Source: Archegozetes longisetosus
Taxonomy: Eukaryota; Arthropoda; Arachnida; Sarcoptiformes; Trhypochthoniidae
Assembly (NCBI GenBank): GCA_018873245.2
Contig: JAEMBT020000004.1
Coordinates: 8,287,073 to 8,351,072 of the forward strand
Direction: 5' to 3'
Length of the DNA stretch: 64,000 bases
Both the position numbers and the translations under genes were made by a program. The notes beneath the pieces are model-generated. The model did no database searches and was not told the DNA's origin. It saw nothing but the letters and a program-made list of their open reading frames with translations. Below, one piece after another: positions 1-11,900 of this stretch (position 1 is the first letter of the stretch; every line of letters starts with the position of its first letter).

Positions 1-727
1 ATATCAACTGATGATTCCCTTAAGGCTAAAACTTATGGCAAAGATTGGGATTTGGTTATTAATATCAGAAATGGAGAGACCAAATGGCCGTTAAGTCTGA
101 AAGTAGAAAACAACGTTTACAAAGTTAGTGTCAACGGTAATCAAATCGAGCTACCGTCAGACTTCTCTATGGCTTCGACTTCCTTAGAGTTTAACATTGA
201 TAATGAGTTGCAAGTTTTACAATTAATATCAATTGATGGCACAGGTAGAATGAAATTGCAGTATGAAGGCACGATTGTATGTTTAATCAGTTTTACTAAA
301 GATAGTCTTAATTGTTTATTTAAAATGATTTTCTTCTCCAGTATGATGTTCATGTAATGACCGCAAACGCTGCCAAGTATTACGAATTAATTCCAAGTAA
401 GCCGAAAGTGGATATAAGCAAAATAATAAAGTCTCCGATGCCAGGTTTGGTTAAATCTGTCTCATGTAAAGTCGGAGATTTGGTAAGACTTGCTGTCAAT
501 ATATTTGTCGTGTTGATTATTTTTTCGATCATTTATTATAATTTATTATAAACCACTAAATTGTTGTTTATGCAATCAAGGTTTCTGAAGGACAAGAAGT
601 TTGTGTGATCGAGGCAATGAAGATGCAAAACAGTTTGTCAGTGACTACTAGTGGAAAAGTTAAACTCGTTAATTGCAAAGCCGGAGATACAGTCGATGAC
701 GAACAAGTATTAGTAGAACTTGAATAA
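1..727 (+). CDS. PCCA: Propionyl-CoA carboxylase alpha subunit, C-terminal part (3' exons only)
   Basis: This is the last 187 residues of the biotin-dependent alpha subunit of mitochondrial propionyl-CoA carboxylase, which converts propionyl-CoA to methylmalonyl-CoA. Three exons splice in phase 0: 1-276, 342-482 and 581-727 (TAA at 725-727), with GT-AG introns 277-341 and 483-580. Exon 1 gives the linker region before the carrier domain ([14 protein letters not shown], then LQYEGTI). Exon 2 gives the start of the biotinyl domain ([17 protein letters not shown]). Exon 3 carries the biotin attachment motif EAMKMQNS; the biotinylated lysine codon is 620-622. The protein ends VLVELE, as PCCA proteins do. 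The Q after KM, the SPMPG motif and the ELE end favour PCCA over methylcrotonyl-CoA carboxylase alpha, which has AMKMEH. Biotin carboxylase and ATP-grasp domains lie upstream of the window. A possible poly(A) signal AATAAA is at 1028-1033. Confidence 0.93.
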
Positions 728-1027
728 TAGTTATCAATCAATTTTATTGAATATTCTTATATACTAAATATCTATGCCGTTAAGTAGTTAAGAGCTATTT
801 TAATAATTGTTACTGTGTTCATTTATTATTGCAATTTGTTATTCAATTCTAATACAATCCAAATGTTATTCTTGTTTAATATTAATCATACTGAATGAGA
901 TGCGATTTATTTACAATTTTAAACCAATGCTATTCAATGTTGTTCATGATGAGTTATTACCAAATGCCAAGCTATCAAAGTTTCAAAATACTTTTGCTAA
1001 TATTTAGGTTTAAAAATTTTTTCCTAC

Positions 1028-1033
1028 AATAAA
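1028..1033 (+). terminator. Candidate poly(A) signal for PCCA
   Basis: This is an AATAAA hexamer about 300 bp after the PCCA stop codon. It is the first perfect hexamer I see on this strand after the stop. Position and motif are the only evidence. Confidence 0.4.
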
Positions 1034-1108
1034 GTGGGATTTATTTTTAAAGGATGTTTGTTTTAGTGATAATAGGGTCATGTGAACTGTAAACTTGTTA
1101 ATATTTAT

Positions 1109-1126
1109 TATATATATATATATATA
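1109..1126. repeat. (TA)9 microsatellite
   Basis: Uninterrupted TA dinucleotide run read directly from the sequence, 80 bp after the candidate PCCA poly(A) signal. Confidence 0.9.
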
Positions 1127-2545
1127 CATTGCTGATGCAGTGCATCATCGACTATATACAGGATAGTCTTGTGGGTGAGTATAAGCTGTTTATCGATCAT
1201 CTGAACACAAATACGACAGCATTTGCTCAGTGTTTTGAAAAGACATTTTTTGGCAAGATTTCATCTCAGCTGTGTTTCCAAGGATTAAAGTAATGAGAGC
1301 AAAGAACACGACGTGTTTCTATGCGCTCTTTTTAGCATTAGATCACTTTGATCTCTATAACCTTGGCTTCAGCAAACTTGGATTAGGTGTATATATATCT
1401 GATTAGCAGTACATGACTTATATATTTATAACATTTGTATAATGTGATCAAAGTTAAACGTTTTTGAACTTGTTTCAGCTCTAGTGAAATGCATATGCAT
1501 TGAAACAGTCTCGGACTGAATGTTAGATGAAAGTATTGATTACTTGTTTTCTAATGGTTGTGCAATTTTTTTCAAATAGTTTTTGTTCATTGAATATTTT
1601 GTTTACGATTAAAAACTGATGTGTTTGCTAATTGATTCATCGATTATTTGGTGGAAATGTCAGTTTTTGAAAATGAATTCAAGGGACATTTAGAGCTGGA
1701 GTTGATTGTGAAATCTATCTAAATGTGACTGTATTAATGCTGAGTAATTATTATTGAGTGAAAGTAAGTGTTTTGGAAGAAAACGTGAATAGGGGGGCCT
1801 AATGTTCACTTTGGCTAATTCAATAGTAAGCTATAATCAATTAATACTAAATTCAAATATGACACTGGGATATGTTTTACAGGAATAAATCAAGTTTATT
1901 TGTTGTCTAGAATTGAATCAGTAGATAATTAGATATGTAGTTCATATTCTGTCACAAATCTATTCCTACATTGAATTACAAGGAAATCATGATTTCATTG
2001 ATTCCGTTCAGTTTTTTTGTTGTTGCTAAGCTATCTAACTGACGAGGTAAAAGCTGAACATATCTAAAGCAGATCTTATTTTTTAGATTTACTTCTTGGA
2101 AATTTATGAGATTGGTTGGTGTTCATGCGTTCCACCGACAAGGGTTATAAATAGAAAATAAGATTATGGTAATTAGAATTTATTCTCCGCAATGCCTTGT
2201 AATCCAACAAAATGATGAAAGAATTAACGATATTATGCGATGTGAAGTGCCTTCAGTAGTAAACAAAAGAGAAAAATTGATTGGATCTGTAAGCGCATAT
2301 TACGAATGAGTTTTCAAGTTGAAATACTCCTACTTGGAATCACTGATATTGTATCAAATTGATACCATTTGTAATTGTAAGTCAAGCGAACACATTTCGT
2401 TCAGTATTTAATATTTTTTCTTCCATCCGATCTTTTTAAAAGATTTGCTTTTTATTTTACCAGAAATTGTTCAATTCCTGAATCAATTTTTTGTATTATG
2501 CCTTTAATGGCTAAAATTGACTAGAAAATTAGAGCTATAAGAACA

Positions 2546-5500
2546 ATGGCCGGAATAAAAGTTAGTTCAACTCATACGCCCAAATGTCCAGATGGAGGAT
2601 GGGGTTGGGTCGTTGTCTTTGCTTCCTTCATGATTCATGTGATTGCTGATGGTGTGACCTATACTTTCGGTATATTCTACTTCGAAATACTTAAATATTA
2701 TGGAACAAGCAATGCAATTACTTCTTGGGTCGCATCCATCATGACTGGCACTACTTATTGTGTAGGCGAGTGTGATTCATTGTTTCTTGTTTTGTAATTC
2801 TGAGTAGATTTACTTTTAATCATAAGAAGCGTAGTGTCAGATTTTGTGTATTAGTTTGGATTTGTTTTGCATTTTCAAGTTATATCTGCCTAAACTGAAT
2901 TTGATCAGAGTTTGCACTTTTTGGCTTCAATTCAATAGTTACAATAGTAATTATTAAACTTATAAATAGTTTCGTATAGTTTATAATAGTTATTACTAAA
3001 CTTATAAATGCAGGTCCAATAGCAAGTGCTTTGACCAATAAGTATGGCTGTAGAGCTGTAACGATTGCAGGTTCAATCTTCGCTAGTGTCGGATTGATAT
3101 TAAGTCTTATTGCGCCAAATGTTGTTACTTTATATTTTACAATTGGCATTTGTACAGGATTTGGATTCGGTTTAATGTGAGTCCAACTCACCAAATGTTT
3201 CTCAGCAATATTTGATTAACTTAACTCTTGCTTAATAGGTATTTGCCAGCAATTGTGAGGTAAACTCTTGTCAAATGATTGGAAAAGTTAAAAGTTTTAG
3301 CAACAGAAAAAATAATTTTCTTATTTAGTGTGACCTGTTATTTCGAGAAAAAGAGAGCATTTGCCACTGGAATCGCTGTTTGCGGATCAGGTAACTCAAT
3401 AATTCAATAGACCAATGCATTAAGGTGTCTAGTCACTGCAACATCGATTAATAACGTTACGCTCAAATCACCTTTTTATGCATACCCTCTACTCCTATGT
3501 TACTTTTGCCTATCTTCTAACATTCTAGTCACGCTTTTTCCAGTCTATCTCTCACCCTACACCTTCATAGTATTACGTTAATAGTGGATGATGCCTAGTG
3601 CTTTATGAAGCTAGTTTTCGCTTAGTACATTTAGACAATAACAATAAAACTACACATCCTTTATCAAGGTTCAAATTTCATATAGTGATCGTGCCTTAGA
3701 AAATATTTCGATATTAACTTAAACATAAACATAAAAAGCGATCAGTTTTCAGTCAATAAATCAAGTTTTGATTAGTGCCCATGACGTACCAATACGCTTA
3801 AACACAAGGCCGCTAGACTTCATAAAGGGTTTTAGTTTAATCGTACATATAATTAATTTCTAAAATACGTAAATAGAGCTTTAATGTTTAAAAAGCAGTT
3901 AAAGCGATCCAACACGTTAATGCATTGGTTAGGTCAGGTTTCATCCATTCAATTTTTGATTTATGATTAATTATGTTTGAAACTTATCGCTTCAAAGGTA
4001 TTGGAAGTGCAATTCTAGCTCCACTTATTGAGTGGTTGATAACCATTTACGGGTGGAAAGGAGCGATGCTTATTGTTTCTGGTTTAGTACTTAATTGTTG
4101 CGTCTGTGGCGCATTATTCAGGCCTCTCGTTGACTATTCTGATGAGTTGGATGAGAGTGAGGTGACAAAACCCCTTAAAGAGAAGCTACCTCCTACTCCT
4201 TCCACTAAACCAGAGACACAAAAATTGAAAACAATGCTAGGGATAAGTTTGACCACTTCTATTGATGAAGAGGACGAGGAGAAGTCGGAGAGGGAGAGTT
4301 TAAAGAACGGATGCATAAGTCTTGCCAATAATCTGAATAAAGCTGTGGATGAGATGAAAAAGCCTCCTCCCAGGCATTCGTTCTCTGTGAGCAAAGTCAA
4401 TGAGAGCCTAAAGACCGATAATTTATACAATGATAACATACAAAACGCCACGAGTCTATGTTCGGTTCAAGTTTCTGTTAATGAATCTCCAATTATTAAT
4501 GATAACTACGATTGCGAAAGAAGACGATCGTGCTCTCTATCTCCTGGTATACTGTATCGAAAAGATATTTTTTATAGCGGAAGCCTTATAAACATTCCGC
4601 AATATCGATCAAATCCAGACTTCATTCAAACTCCGGCACTAATTAAGAAACGCCGAAAAGATTGTTTTTTATTTCGATGTTTACATTGTTCTGAAGAAAT
4701 GATCGATACATTTAGTGAAATGCTTGACTTTACATTACTTCGAAGCGCCGTATTTCTAATTTTTGCCATCTCTAATTATTTGACCAGCATTGGCTTTTTT
4801 GTTCCACATATTTATATTAAGGTAAATAATCGCAATCATCATTCAAAACTTCAGTCAGCTGTGCCTAACAATTACTGCATGTCATGCTAACATTTAAGTC
4901 TATGTGAGTTCCACTGTAGGGATTGATTCAGGATCTCTGGTTCCCGGAACTTCGATAATCAAAAGTTTCCTTAGTAGAGAATCGAGATCCCAGGATAGAA
5001 TTTAACACAAAAAGTTTTATTCTTGCCCACAACGTGCTTACTTTACTTGACAAGTATCGTTAGTGAGTCGGTTTGCAATAATAAACAGGGAAAAGCATAC
5101 TAAAGCCTAATTATACTGATTCATATCCAAACTGAAAAACTTGACTAATTAAATAGGACCGAATAGTGGGACTCGGCATTGCGTCTTCAGAAGAAGCAGG
5201 ATCTTTCATATCCATAATCGGTATAGCGAGTACTTTAGGAAGACTGGTATTTGGATACCTCGCTGACCACTCGTTCGTCAACAGACTCTGGCTATACAGT
5301 GCGAGTCTGACTATCTGTGGTGTTGCCACAATGTTTAGTTCATTAGCTCGTACTTACACTCTCATGATAGTCTATTGCATTGCGTATGGAATAACATGTG
5401 GTATTTTCATTCATTTTATATCTAATAATTCAAATTGATTCGACTTATCTTTCAATTTTAGGTACTTATGTTAGCCTTACATCAGTAATTCTCGTCGATT

Positions 5501-6753
5501 TATTAGGAATCGAAAAACTTACAAACGCTTTTGGAGTTCTTTTGTTATTTCAAGGCGTTGCATCTTTTATTGGACCACCAATTATTGGTATAAAAATTAT
5601 GATAGATTGAAGCAAGTCTCATGACTACGTTTTACAACTGTTTAATTATTGCTTGATAGGCTGGTTGTATGACATTTCTGGCTCATATGATCCAGGATTC
5701 TATGTGGCAGGTGAGCAATGCTTACATTCACTTGTTATTAGGTTTAGAAAAAAAAAACGTTCACACAAGTCAAATTCATCAATCATTTTTTGAAAGAATT
5801 CAACTTTTAATGGATTTTTATTGTTATGATTTTTACTATCGAGCCATAACTTTAATATAGAAACTCTATGAATCGTTGCCAGAAATTTCAACTGAACCAT
5901 AATTCTTAAGCTCAGTTAATGATAGCAAATAAAAACTAATAAAACTTGTAAAATTTGGAATTTTTATGGAACTGTCTTTTATAACCTTTTCTGAGATCAT
6001 ATTGCATTAAAAACATTGTATTGAAAAACGAATTTAGGGTTTAAGATTGTTTGACTGAATGTGTTTTGCCAATTGATACGATGCATTAGCGACAGATTGG
6101 CTGATATGAATTTTTGGCAAAAGAACATAAGAATTCTCTAGATATTTATCTTATAACAAGAATGAGTGCTGTTTTGATTTTTAAAAACGAAAGGCAGTAT
6201 CGTGTCTGTTATGTGATGATCACATGTTAGTCAGCTGAAAGTTCTATTCTTAGCCATATTAATTATAAATCACTGAAAATAGTCGTAGACTTCGTGAACT
6301 GACGGCTTAATTAGTAAATATATCTGTGTTTCTTGTTCAAGGTATTGCGAAATTAACGATTAGATAAGACTTGGTTACATCAGTTCGTTTTCTCCAAGTC
6401 AATAAAATTGGCACAAACATAAGATTTTAGTTTGAAAATAGATGTTTTTTAGTTATATTCTCCAATGGGTAACGCTTTAAAAAATTCATCACATATTTAA
6501 TAACATCTCCAGTAGTAGGATTGAGTTTCAAGGATTTATAAAAGCAAATCAAAATTATTTTTTGTCTTAGATAGGTTAATATCATCTACAAAGACAATCG
6601 ATTTGTTTAAAAGCATCTAACTCTTTTGAGGATTTTATAATTGACTAACGTTTCTGTTTGACAGGTTGTATGATTGCCGTCAGCGGACTTATGCTTTACT
6701 TCATTGTTTTCGCAAAATATTTCAAATCAATTAAGAAGAACTTATCTCTATAA
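2546..6753 (+). CDS. Monocarboxylate-transporter-like protein (SLC16 family, MFS), complete
   Basis: Plasma-membrane MFS carrier of the SLC16 type, 599 aa in nine coding exons: 2546-2765, 3014-3176, 3239-3259, 3329-3390, 3998-4821, 5157-5400, 5462-5587, 5660-5710 and 6665-6753 (TAA 6751-6753). All phases agree across the joins. Both family signatures are present: [10 protein letters not shown] at residues 16-25, leading into TM1, and [18 protein letters not shown] at 139-156, in the TM4-TM5 region. The second half reads [10 protein letters not shown] (TM8 region) and [18 protein letters not shown] (TM10-11). The TM6-TM7 loop is long (roughly residues 205-400), rich in D/E/S/K, and encoded by one 824-nt exon. 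The Lys in TM1 and Asp in TM8 needed for proton-lactate coupling in vertebrate MCT1 appear replaced (see findings), so the substrate is unknown. Intron 1 has a GC donor and exon 3 is only 21 nt. The gene converges on the channel gene downstream. Confidence 0.92.
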
Positions 6754-7523
6754 ACATGTTAACCGACATAGCGTGACAAATGTTCATAAGATTTAGCTTG
6801 ACGTCCGAATTGGCACCACCTCATCGAAATTTCATATTGAATGTTTTTAAAAAACTATTGCAAAAGCGACCAATATTTGTTATCAAATGAAAGTTACAAA
6901 AAACTTACTTTAATTGCAAAAATACTCGAATATAGAGCGAACTAATGTTACTATAGATACAAATCTTATAATCTTAAGTATTACGTTATTGGATTGTATC
7001 AGTTATTTAATGAAATTTTATTTCAATATACTATTGGTTACTGGAAATCATAGGAAGATAAGCCTTTGGTTGTCAAATTCAAGTTTATATAGTAGTCGAT
7101 TGACTCGAAAGTGGAAGTGAAGCTTAAGGATAGGTGAGGGCTCAACAGGAAAAGTTTAAATCTTGCCAAACTTTACAGGAAATTAATAGGATTATTAATA
7201 GGATTAAATGAATACCATGTTATTACTAGTATATGGCTTAACAAATGAATTTAGTTCACTTTTTGCAACTATGACAACATTATTTTGTTTTGAAAATAAG
7301 TCATTCATTTATTAGCCCAATATGTATGTTCCTTATTATAGGAATAGTTAGTTTCAATCTCAACAATATTCTGACATAGAATTCAATGAGTATTACCACT
7401 GCTGGTTCAGTATTAATATTCACTCAATCACTAAGTATTTTATAACTTTCAATGGAATACAAGTGACTAATTGTTCAGTTTTAATGAACAAAGTGTTTTC
7501 CTGCCGTACGAAATGTATTTTTG

Positions 7524-7600
7524 CGAAATAGCGCTCAGCTTAGTTCAAGTATTAAATACAGTTGAATAAACTTTTATTGTTATAAGTGAGCGCTATTTCG
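7524..7600. repeat. 14-bp perfect inverted repeat (hairpin) enclosing AATAAA
   Basis: CGAAATAGCGCTCA at 7524-7537 is repeated in reverse complement at 7587-7600, leaving a 49-nt loop. The loop contains AATAAA at 7565-7570, which could be a distal poly(A) signal of the transporter. The arms are unusually GC-rich for their surroundings. Confidence 0.8.
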
Positions 7601-8790
7601 ATTGTTGGTAAACTGAAAACTAAAATGTTATACGATTCTCTGGTTTAACTTTGTTTAGTCGAAATTAGAATGCTCGAAACACTTTAACTGTTAAAAAATG
7701 AACACCAACATATGAATTTTAACCATATATCTTAATATTTACAAATACTAGTTTTAGGGAATCTTGTTCTGGTTTAATAAGGTCAAAATTCAATCGAAGC
7801 AGTTTCGATCATTCGGATTTCGAGTAAATCAATTTGTTCTCAGATTAAGTCAATCATCAAATATCTGCATTGAATCTTACTTAAAATATAGATCGTTAGT
7901 TTACTTCTATTATATTCTATCTGTTAAGCTTTTAATCAACAATTTATTAACTTAATACAGTTATATCCAGTTTAAAGGTCGTCAAACTGTGTATTGCAGT
8001 GATATAAAAGAGATTTTTCATTGTTTAGTTTTAGAATTTTTATAAAATTTTTAAGAGATTGTTAATAACAATTTACTCATTATGTAATATAAATTTGTTA
8101 AGAAATGGATTATAAGCAGTTTGACAGTAATGCTTAATACGAGGTTAACGTAAACACATTTAGAACCGTAATTAATAGATTTTCTTAGAGGTTATGAGTT
8201 TGTATTATATTTTTATTAACTGAAAAGAATAGACAGGAGAAGGTTATGCATACCTAATGCATACATATAATATTAAAATGATTTCTTCTCGTAATAACCA
8301 GAATAAGTTTCTAATTATAATCAATACAGTATTCATTATTCAAATATTATCTAAACTATGTAACATTTAGTAACATATCCGAACTTAATCGTTGAAATCT
8401 GGACGGAAGTTAAAATAAAATTTGTTATTCACATTTAAATTTAAACCTTTTTATTAGATTAACGGGCAGTTAGCTTTGGTTCAGCTACTTTCAAGTTAGT
8501 AAATCCAGCGAAGAGCACAATTTATTCTTGTTTTAAAGACTGAGAATTTGATTTATCATTCGTAAACTTTTAAATTAATTTAATGGAAATAATAAGACTG
8601 AGTAATACAAATAATACCATATCGAGTTTATAATCTAATGTCATTTTCCGAAATAACTCAAAATATAATTTGAAAGTTTATCAGTTTAATTTATGCTAAT
8701 CTCGCAATAACCAAGTGTTGTATTAAAGATTCTGAATTTATAGTTATTTTATTCACTTTTCAATGAATTGATATTTTGCTAATTAAGATT

Positions 8791-8796
8791 TTTATT
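8791..8796 (-). terminator. Candidate poly(A) signal for the ion channel gene
   Basis: TTTATT on the + strand reads AATAAA on the - strand, about 190 bp past the channel stop codon. Position and motif are the only evidence. Confidence 0.4.
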
Positions 8797-8985
8797 TGCC
8801 TTAAACACCAGCTTTACGTCACGTTTACGAATCAAATATTAAAAGTTTGAATTTAATTGAACGTGTGGTAGCAATAAATGTGTTTCATCTAATATTTGTT
8901 AGATCCCTACTGAATTAAAAATAAGCTTATTTAGCAACAATAAAAGTGGCCAAGCACACTAAAACTGGCTGTACAATCGTGGATT

Positions 8986-11900
8986 TTAGCAAGCATATAA
9001 AACCATCCAATAAATTATATTAAATAAACAAAAGCAAATTGGAAATAAAATTCTTGATATCTTATCTATCAGAGTATGTAAAACAATTCCACTTTGATCG
9101 TCTGTTTTAGCTTTTGCTAGTGGTCCTTCATCTATAGAGGAACGGTTTTGTTTTTTATCAAGTATTCGTTTGAGAGGTCCTGAATTATCAATCGGTTGTT
9201 CATAATAATCAAATCTTGGGTTTATTTCATTTCTTTCTTCATTCAGTTCAGTTGCAGTTCTTGACATTGTTTTCGAAAGATAAAAAGTAGTCATTCTTCT
9301 TGTTATGGCGTCAATGAGATGGTCGTTGATTCCGGGCACCTTCGATACAAATGTGAAAAATAAGCCAATAAACTTAGCATGAATTAGATAATAATTACAA
9401 AGGGATATTTAGGAGAAGTATAATACTCCATATGACTATCGAAAATATGATCGTTAATCTGAGCTGATCTAATCGAAGCTGAGTCTGATTCTGAATTGAA
9501 GTTATGTTGGATTAGCTTGCTTCTTTGTTTGATCATCTTAACAATTGCGAATTCAACAAGTGAACCAAATATGAACATCATGCATACCTTCACCATTGAA
9601 TAATAATTAAACTTTAGACTGAGAATAATAAATTGATTAATATGGCTTAAGTAGTCAAAATTGAATTTCATACCAACATCCAAACGTCTATTCTCTAAAA
9701 CAAAAGATAAACTAAGATCAACTATTGTTCTTTGTGTGTTTTTATTCATGTCTAATTTCATTTGTATAAATACTTAGAACTAATATTAAAACATAAGAAA
9801 AACTGATTTTCTTTATCTGGTTATGATAACTTGATTTGTTATGTTACTTGACTTGAGATGTTAACTTGATTATGATAATTCAGTTTACAAATGACATCAA
9901 ATGCAAAGTAATATTATGCTTTGAGAGTTGAGAATGTTTAAAACCAGTTTTGACTTACATTTGTATACGACACTTGAGGCAACTGTTGTCGAATACCAAC
10001 AAACTGTGAAATGAGTGTTAACAAACTAGTAACACACAATGTAACACGACTTGGAACCGCTTCCAATGATATCCTGGAATTGGTTTGTAAATTACAATTC
10101 AATATAATTGATAGAAAGTTGAATTAACGAACCAAAATGAAAGCCAGCTCAATCCTACGATCAGACTACTCGGAGCATAAACTTGTGTCAATTTATTCAA
10201 TATTTTGCGCTTGAATATGAAGTTAGCGTAAACAACAGAAAATTCATCTGAAAATTAAATGTTTTTAGCCAATTGTATTTTTCTTATTGCAATAACATTT
10301 ATTTTATTATATTTATCACTTTAGACATCTAAGTTGATGTAAACATTGTTGTGGTAGTTCAGTTTAGGCTCTTAAGTTATCAAAATCTTAATTTTAATCA
10401 TAAAGCATTCAGCTTGATGTGAGAACTTCTTCCACTTTGCTACATAATATTATCGTAAATACGTTTTGTAAATTAGATTATATTTCGATCGGCTGATTAT
10501 TATAGAAAATTTAAGGTTGGACTAAGATAAGCTACATATGCAATTAAAATTATAACACATCGAAATAGGGAATATTCAGTTGAAAAACTTCAAAAGTCAT
10601 AATCGTATGAGTCTATCTGTAAGATATCAATTTTACCATTAAAAGTAGAAGATAATTCATCTCCATTTGTAATGATGAGACTATGTTGTAATAGTCTTAG
10701 ATTCGGATTAATTATTATCCCATTCTTTTCCCATTCATATACTACCGAATCGACTCGATCAAAAACTTGAATGTAAACAAAGTAATTAGCTCAAAATAAT
10801 TGATGATCACTGCATTATATTACTACGACTAAATACAGAGAATTGGCACAAATAATGTTTTAATAGTCATGATAGGACTTACAGCTTCGGAATTGAAGTT
10901 TGCAGACAGTTGTCTCTGTTGGATATTCATGAAAATCCATTGGACAGCTCACTATTGCAGCCAGTCTAGAGATTAGATTTTATTAGCTTAGAGAATGGTT
11001 TTTGTCGTATTGATCGGTCAACAAGATGATTTGAAAAGTCGAACCTTGCTATATATTCCATATGGCACGTGTTGTTTGACTTTCTCATTTTTAAAACTCT
11101 TGAATCAAAAAGTTTTTCCGGCATTCCTTCTGTCTTAGCGTTTGTTAGAATAGTCTACGGATTTGATTGAATTCTTTCAGATATCATTAAGCGATAGAAA
11201 ATTTGATTCCCATAACTCATTAATAACTTACGTCTGGGATCCAAAAGGAATTTGCAAAATCTTTATCCGTCAAAACTGCACAATCTGTGATTTAATGCAA
11301 ATAAAGATCATATAAATTAACATTAAATTCTGTGTATGTCATCCTCTATTTGCCTTCGGATGAGTTCAGTCTTATATTTGACTTTTCAAGAATTTTAGTA
11401 TAGAGTTCACAAAACGGATTTGAAACATCCCACCGATGCCTGAGATAATAGTCAAGCCTAAAGTCCTGTTCAATAATTGATATTCATCATCAATTGACTA
11501 TCAATAATTAAAGGTAAACTTTACGTATGAACTGAATATAAAATTTGAAAACTTACCATATCTTTCTCATTAATAGAATTTATGTCATCAATGAATAAAT
11601 TGATATAAATAACGAGTGATGTATCTAAATGGCAATCAAGAAATAAAATTAATATATAAATAGAAAAATTGAGTAGAAATTTTGATTAATCAAATTTTCC
11701 ATAACTTTTACTTAAATGATTAACCGCTCGAAAAATAGTAAAAAATTTAGGAGAAAATCAAATTTATTTCTTCTTCAAAAGGATCAACTATATCCAAAAT
11801 TGTTGGACATAAATGTTTCTCAATCAAATTATATTAAAGAGTTAGTCAATTGAATGTTTTTAGACCTTGTTGGCGTCATTATGTTTGTAGGTTGTATTTC

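Larger units (their letters stand above)
728..2545. other. PCCA 3' UTR and intergenic stretch
   Basis: AT-rich sequence between PCCA and the transporter gene, both on the + strand. It holds the PCCA 3' UTR, a (TA)n tract at 1109-1126 and, at its right end, the transporter 5' UTR and promoter. I saw no convincing exon and no clear TATA or initiator arrangement before the ATG at 2546. Confidence 0.6.
6754..8985. other. Intergenic stretch between convergent genes
   Basis: This holds the 3' UTRs of the transporter (+) and of the ion channel (-), which run towards each other. It contains a 14-bp inverted repeat at 7524-7600 enclosing an AATAAA, and a reverse-strand AATAAA at 8796-8791. The short open frames at 6914-7120 and 7764-7955 lack domain signal or splice context and are judged random. 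Confidence 0.6.

Noticed and set aside
2880..3194. 104-codon frame antisense to transporter exon 2
   Set aside because: Opposite-strand shadow of a confirmed exon plus intron.
4134..4451. 105-codon frame antisense to the transporter loop exon
   Set aside because: Shadow of the strongly coding + strand exon, with no splice partners or domain.
9384..9761. A single 125-codon - strand frame covering TM3 of the channel
   Set aside because: Only 9587-9399 of it is exon. The upstream part is intron read-through; the correct preceding exon (RIDVWML) lies within the same interval in another frame.
11755..11820. Frame KHLCPTILDIVDPF upstream of channel exon 2, suggesting a longer exon
   Set aside because: An acceptor before this stretch would need phase 0, but exon 1 ends in phase 1. 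The acceptor at TATAG before VDPF fits the phase, so the extra residues are probably intron.
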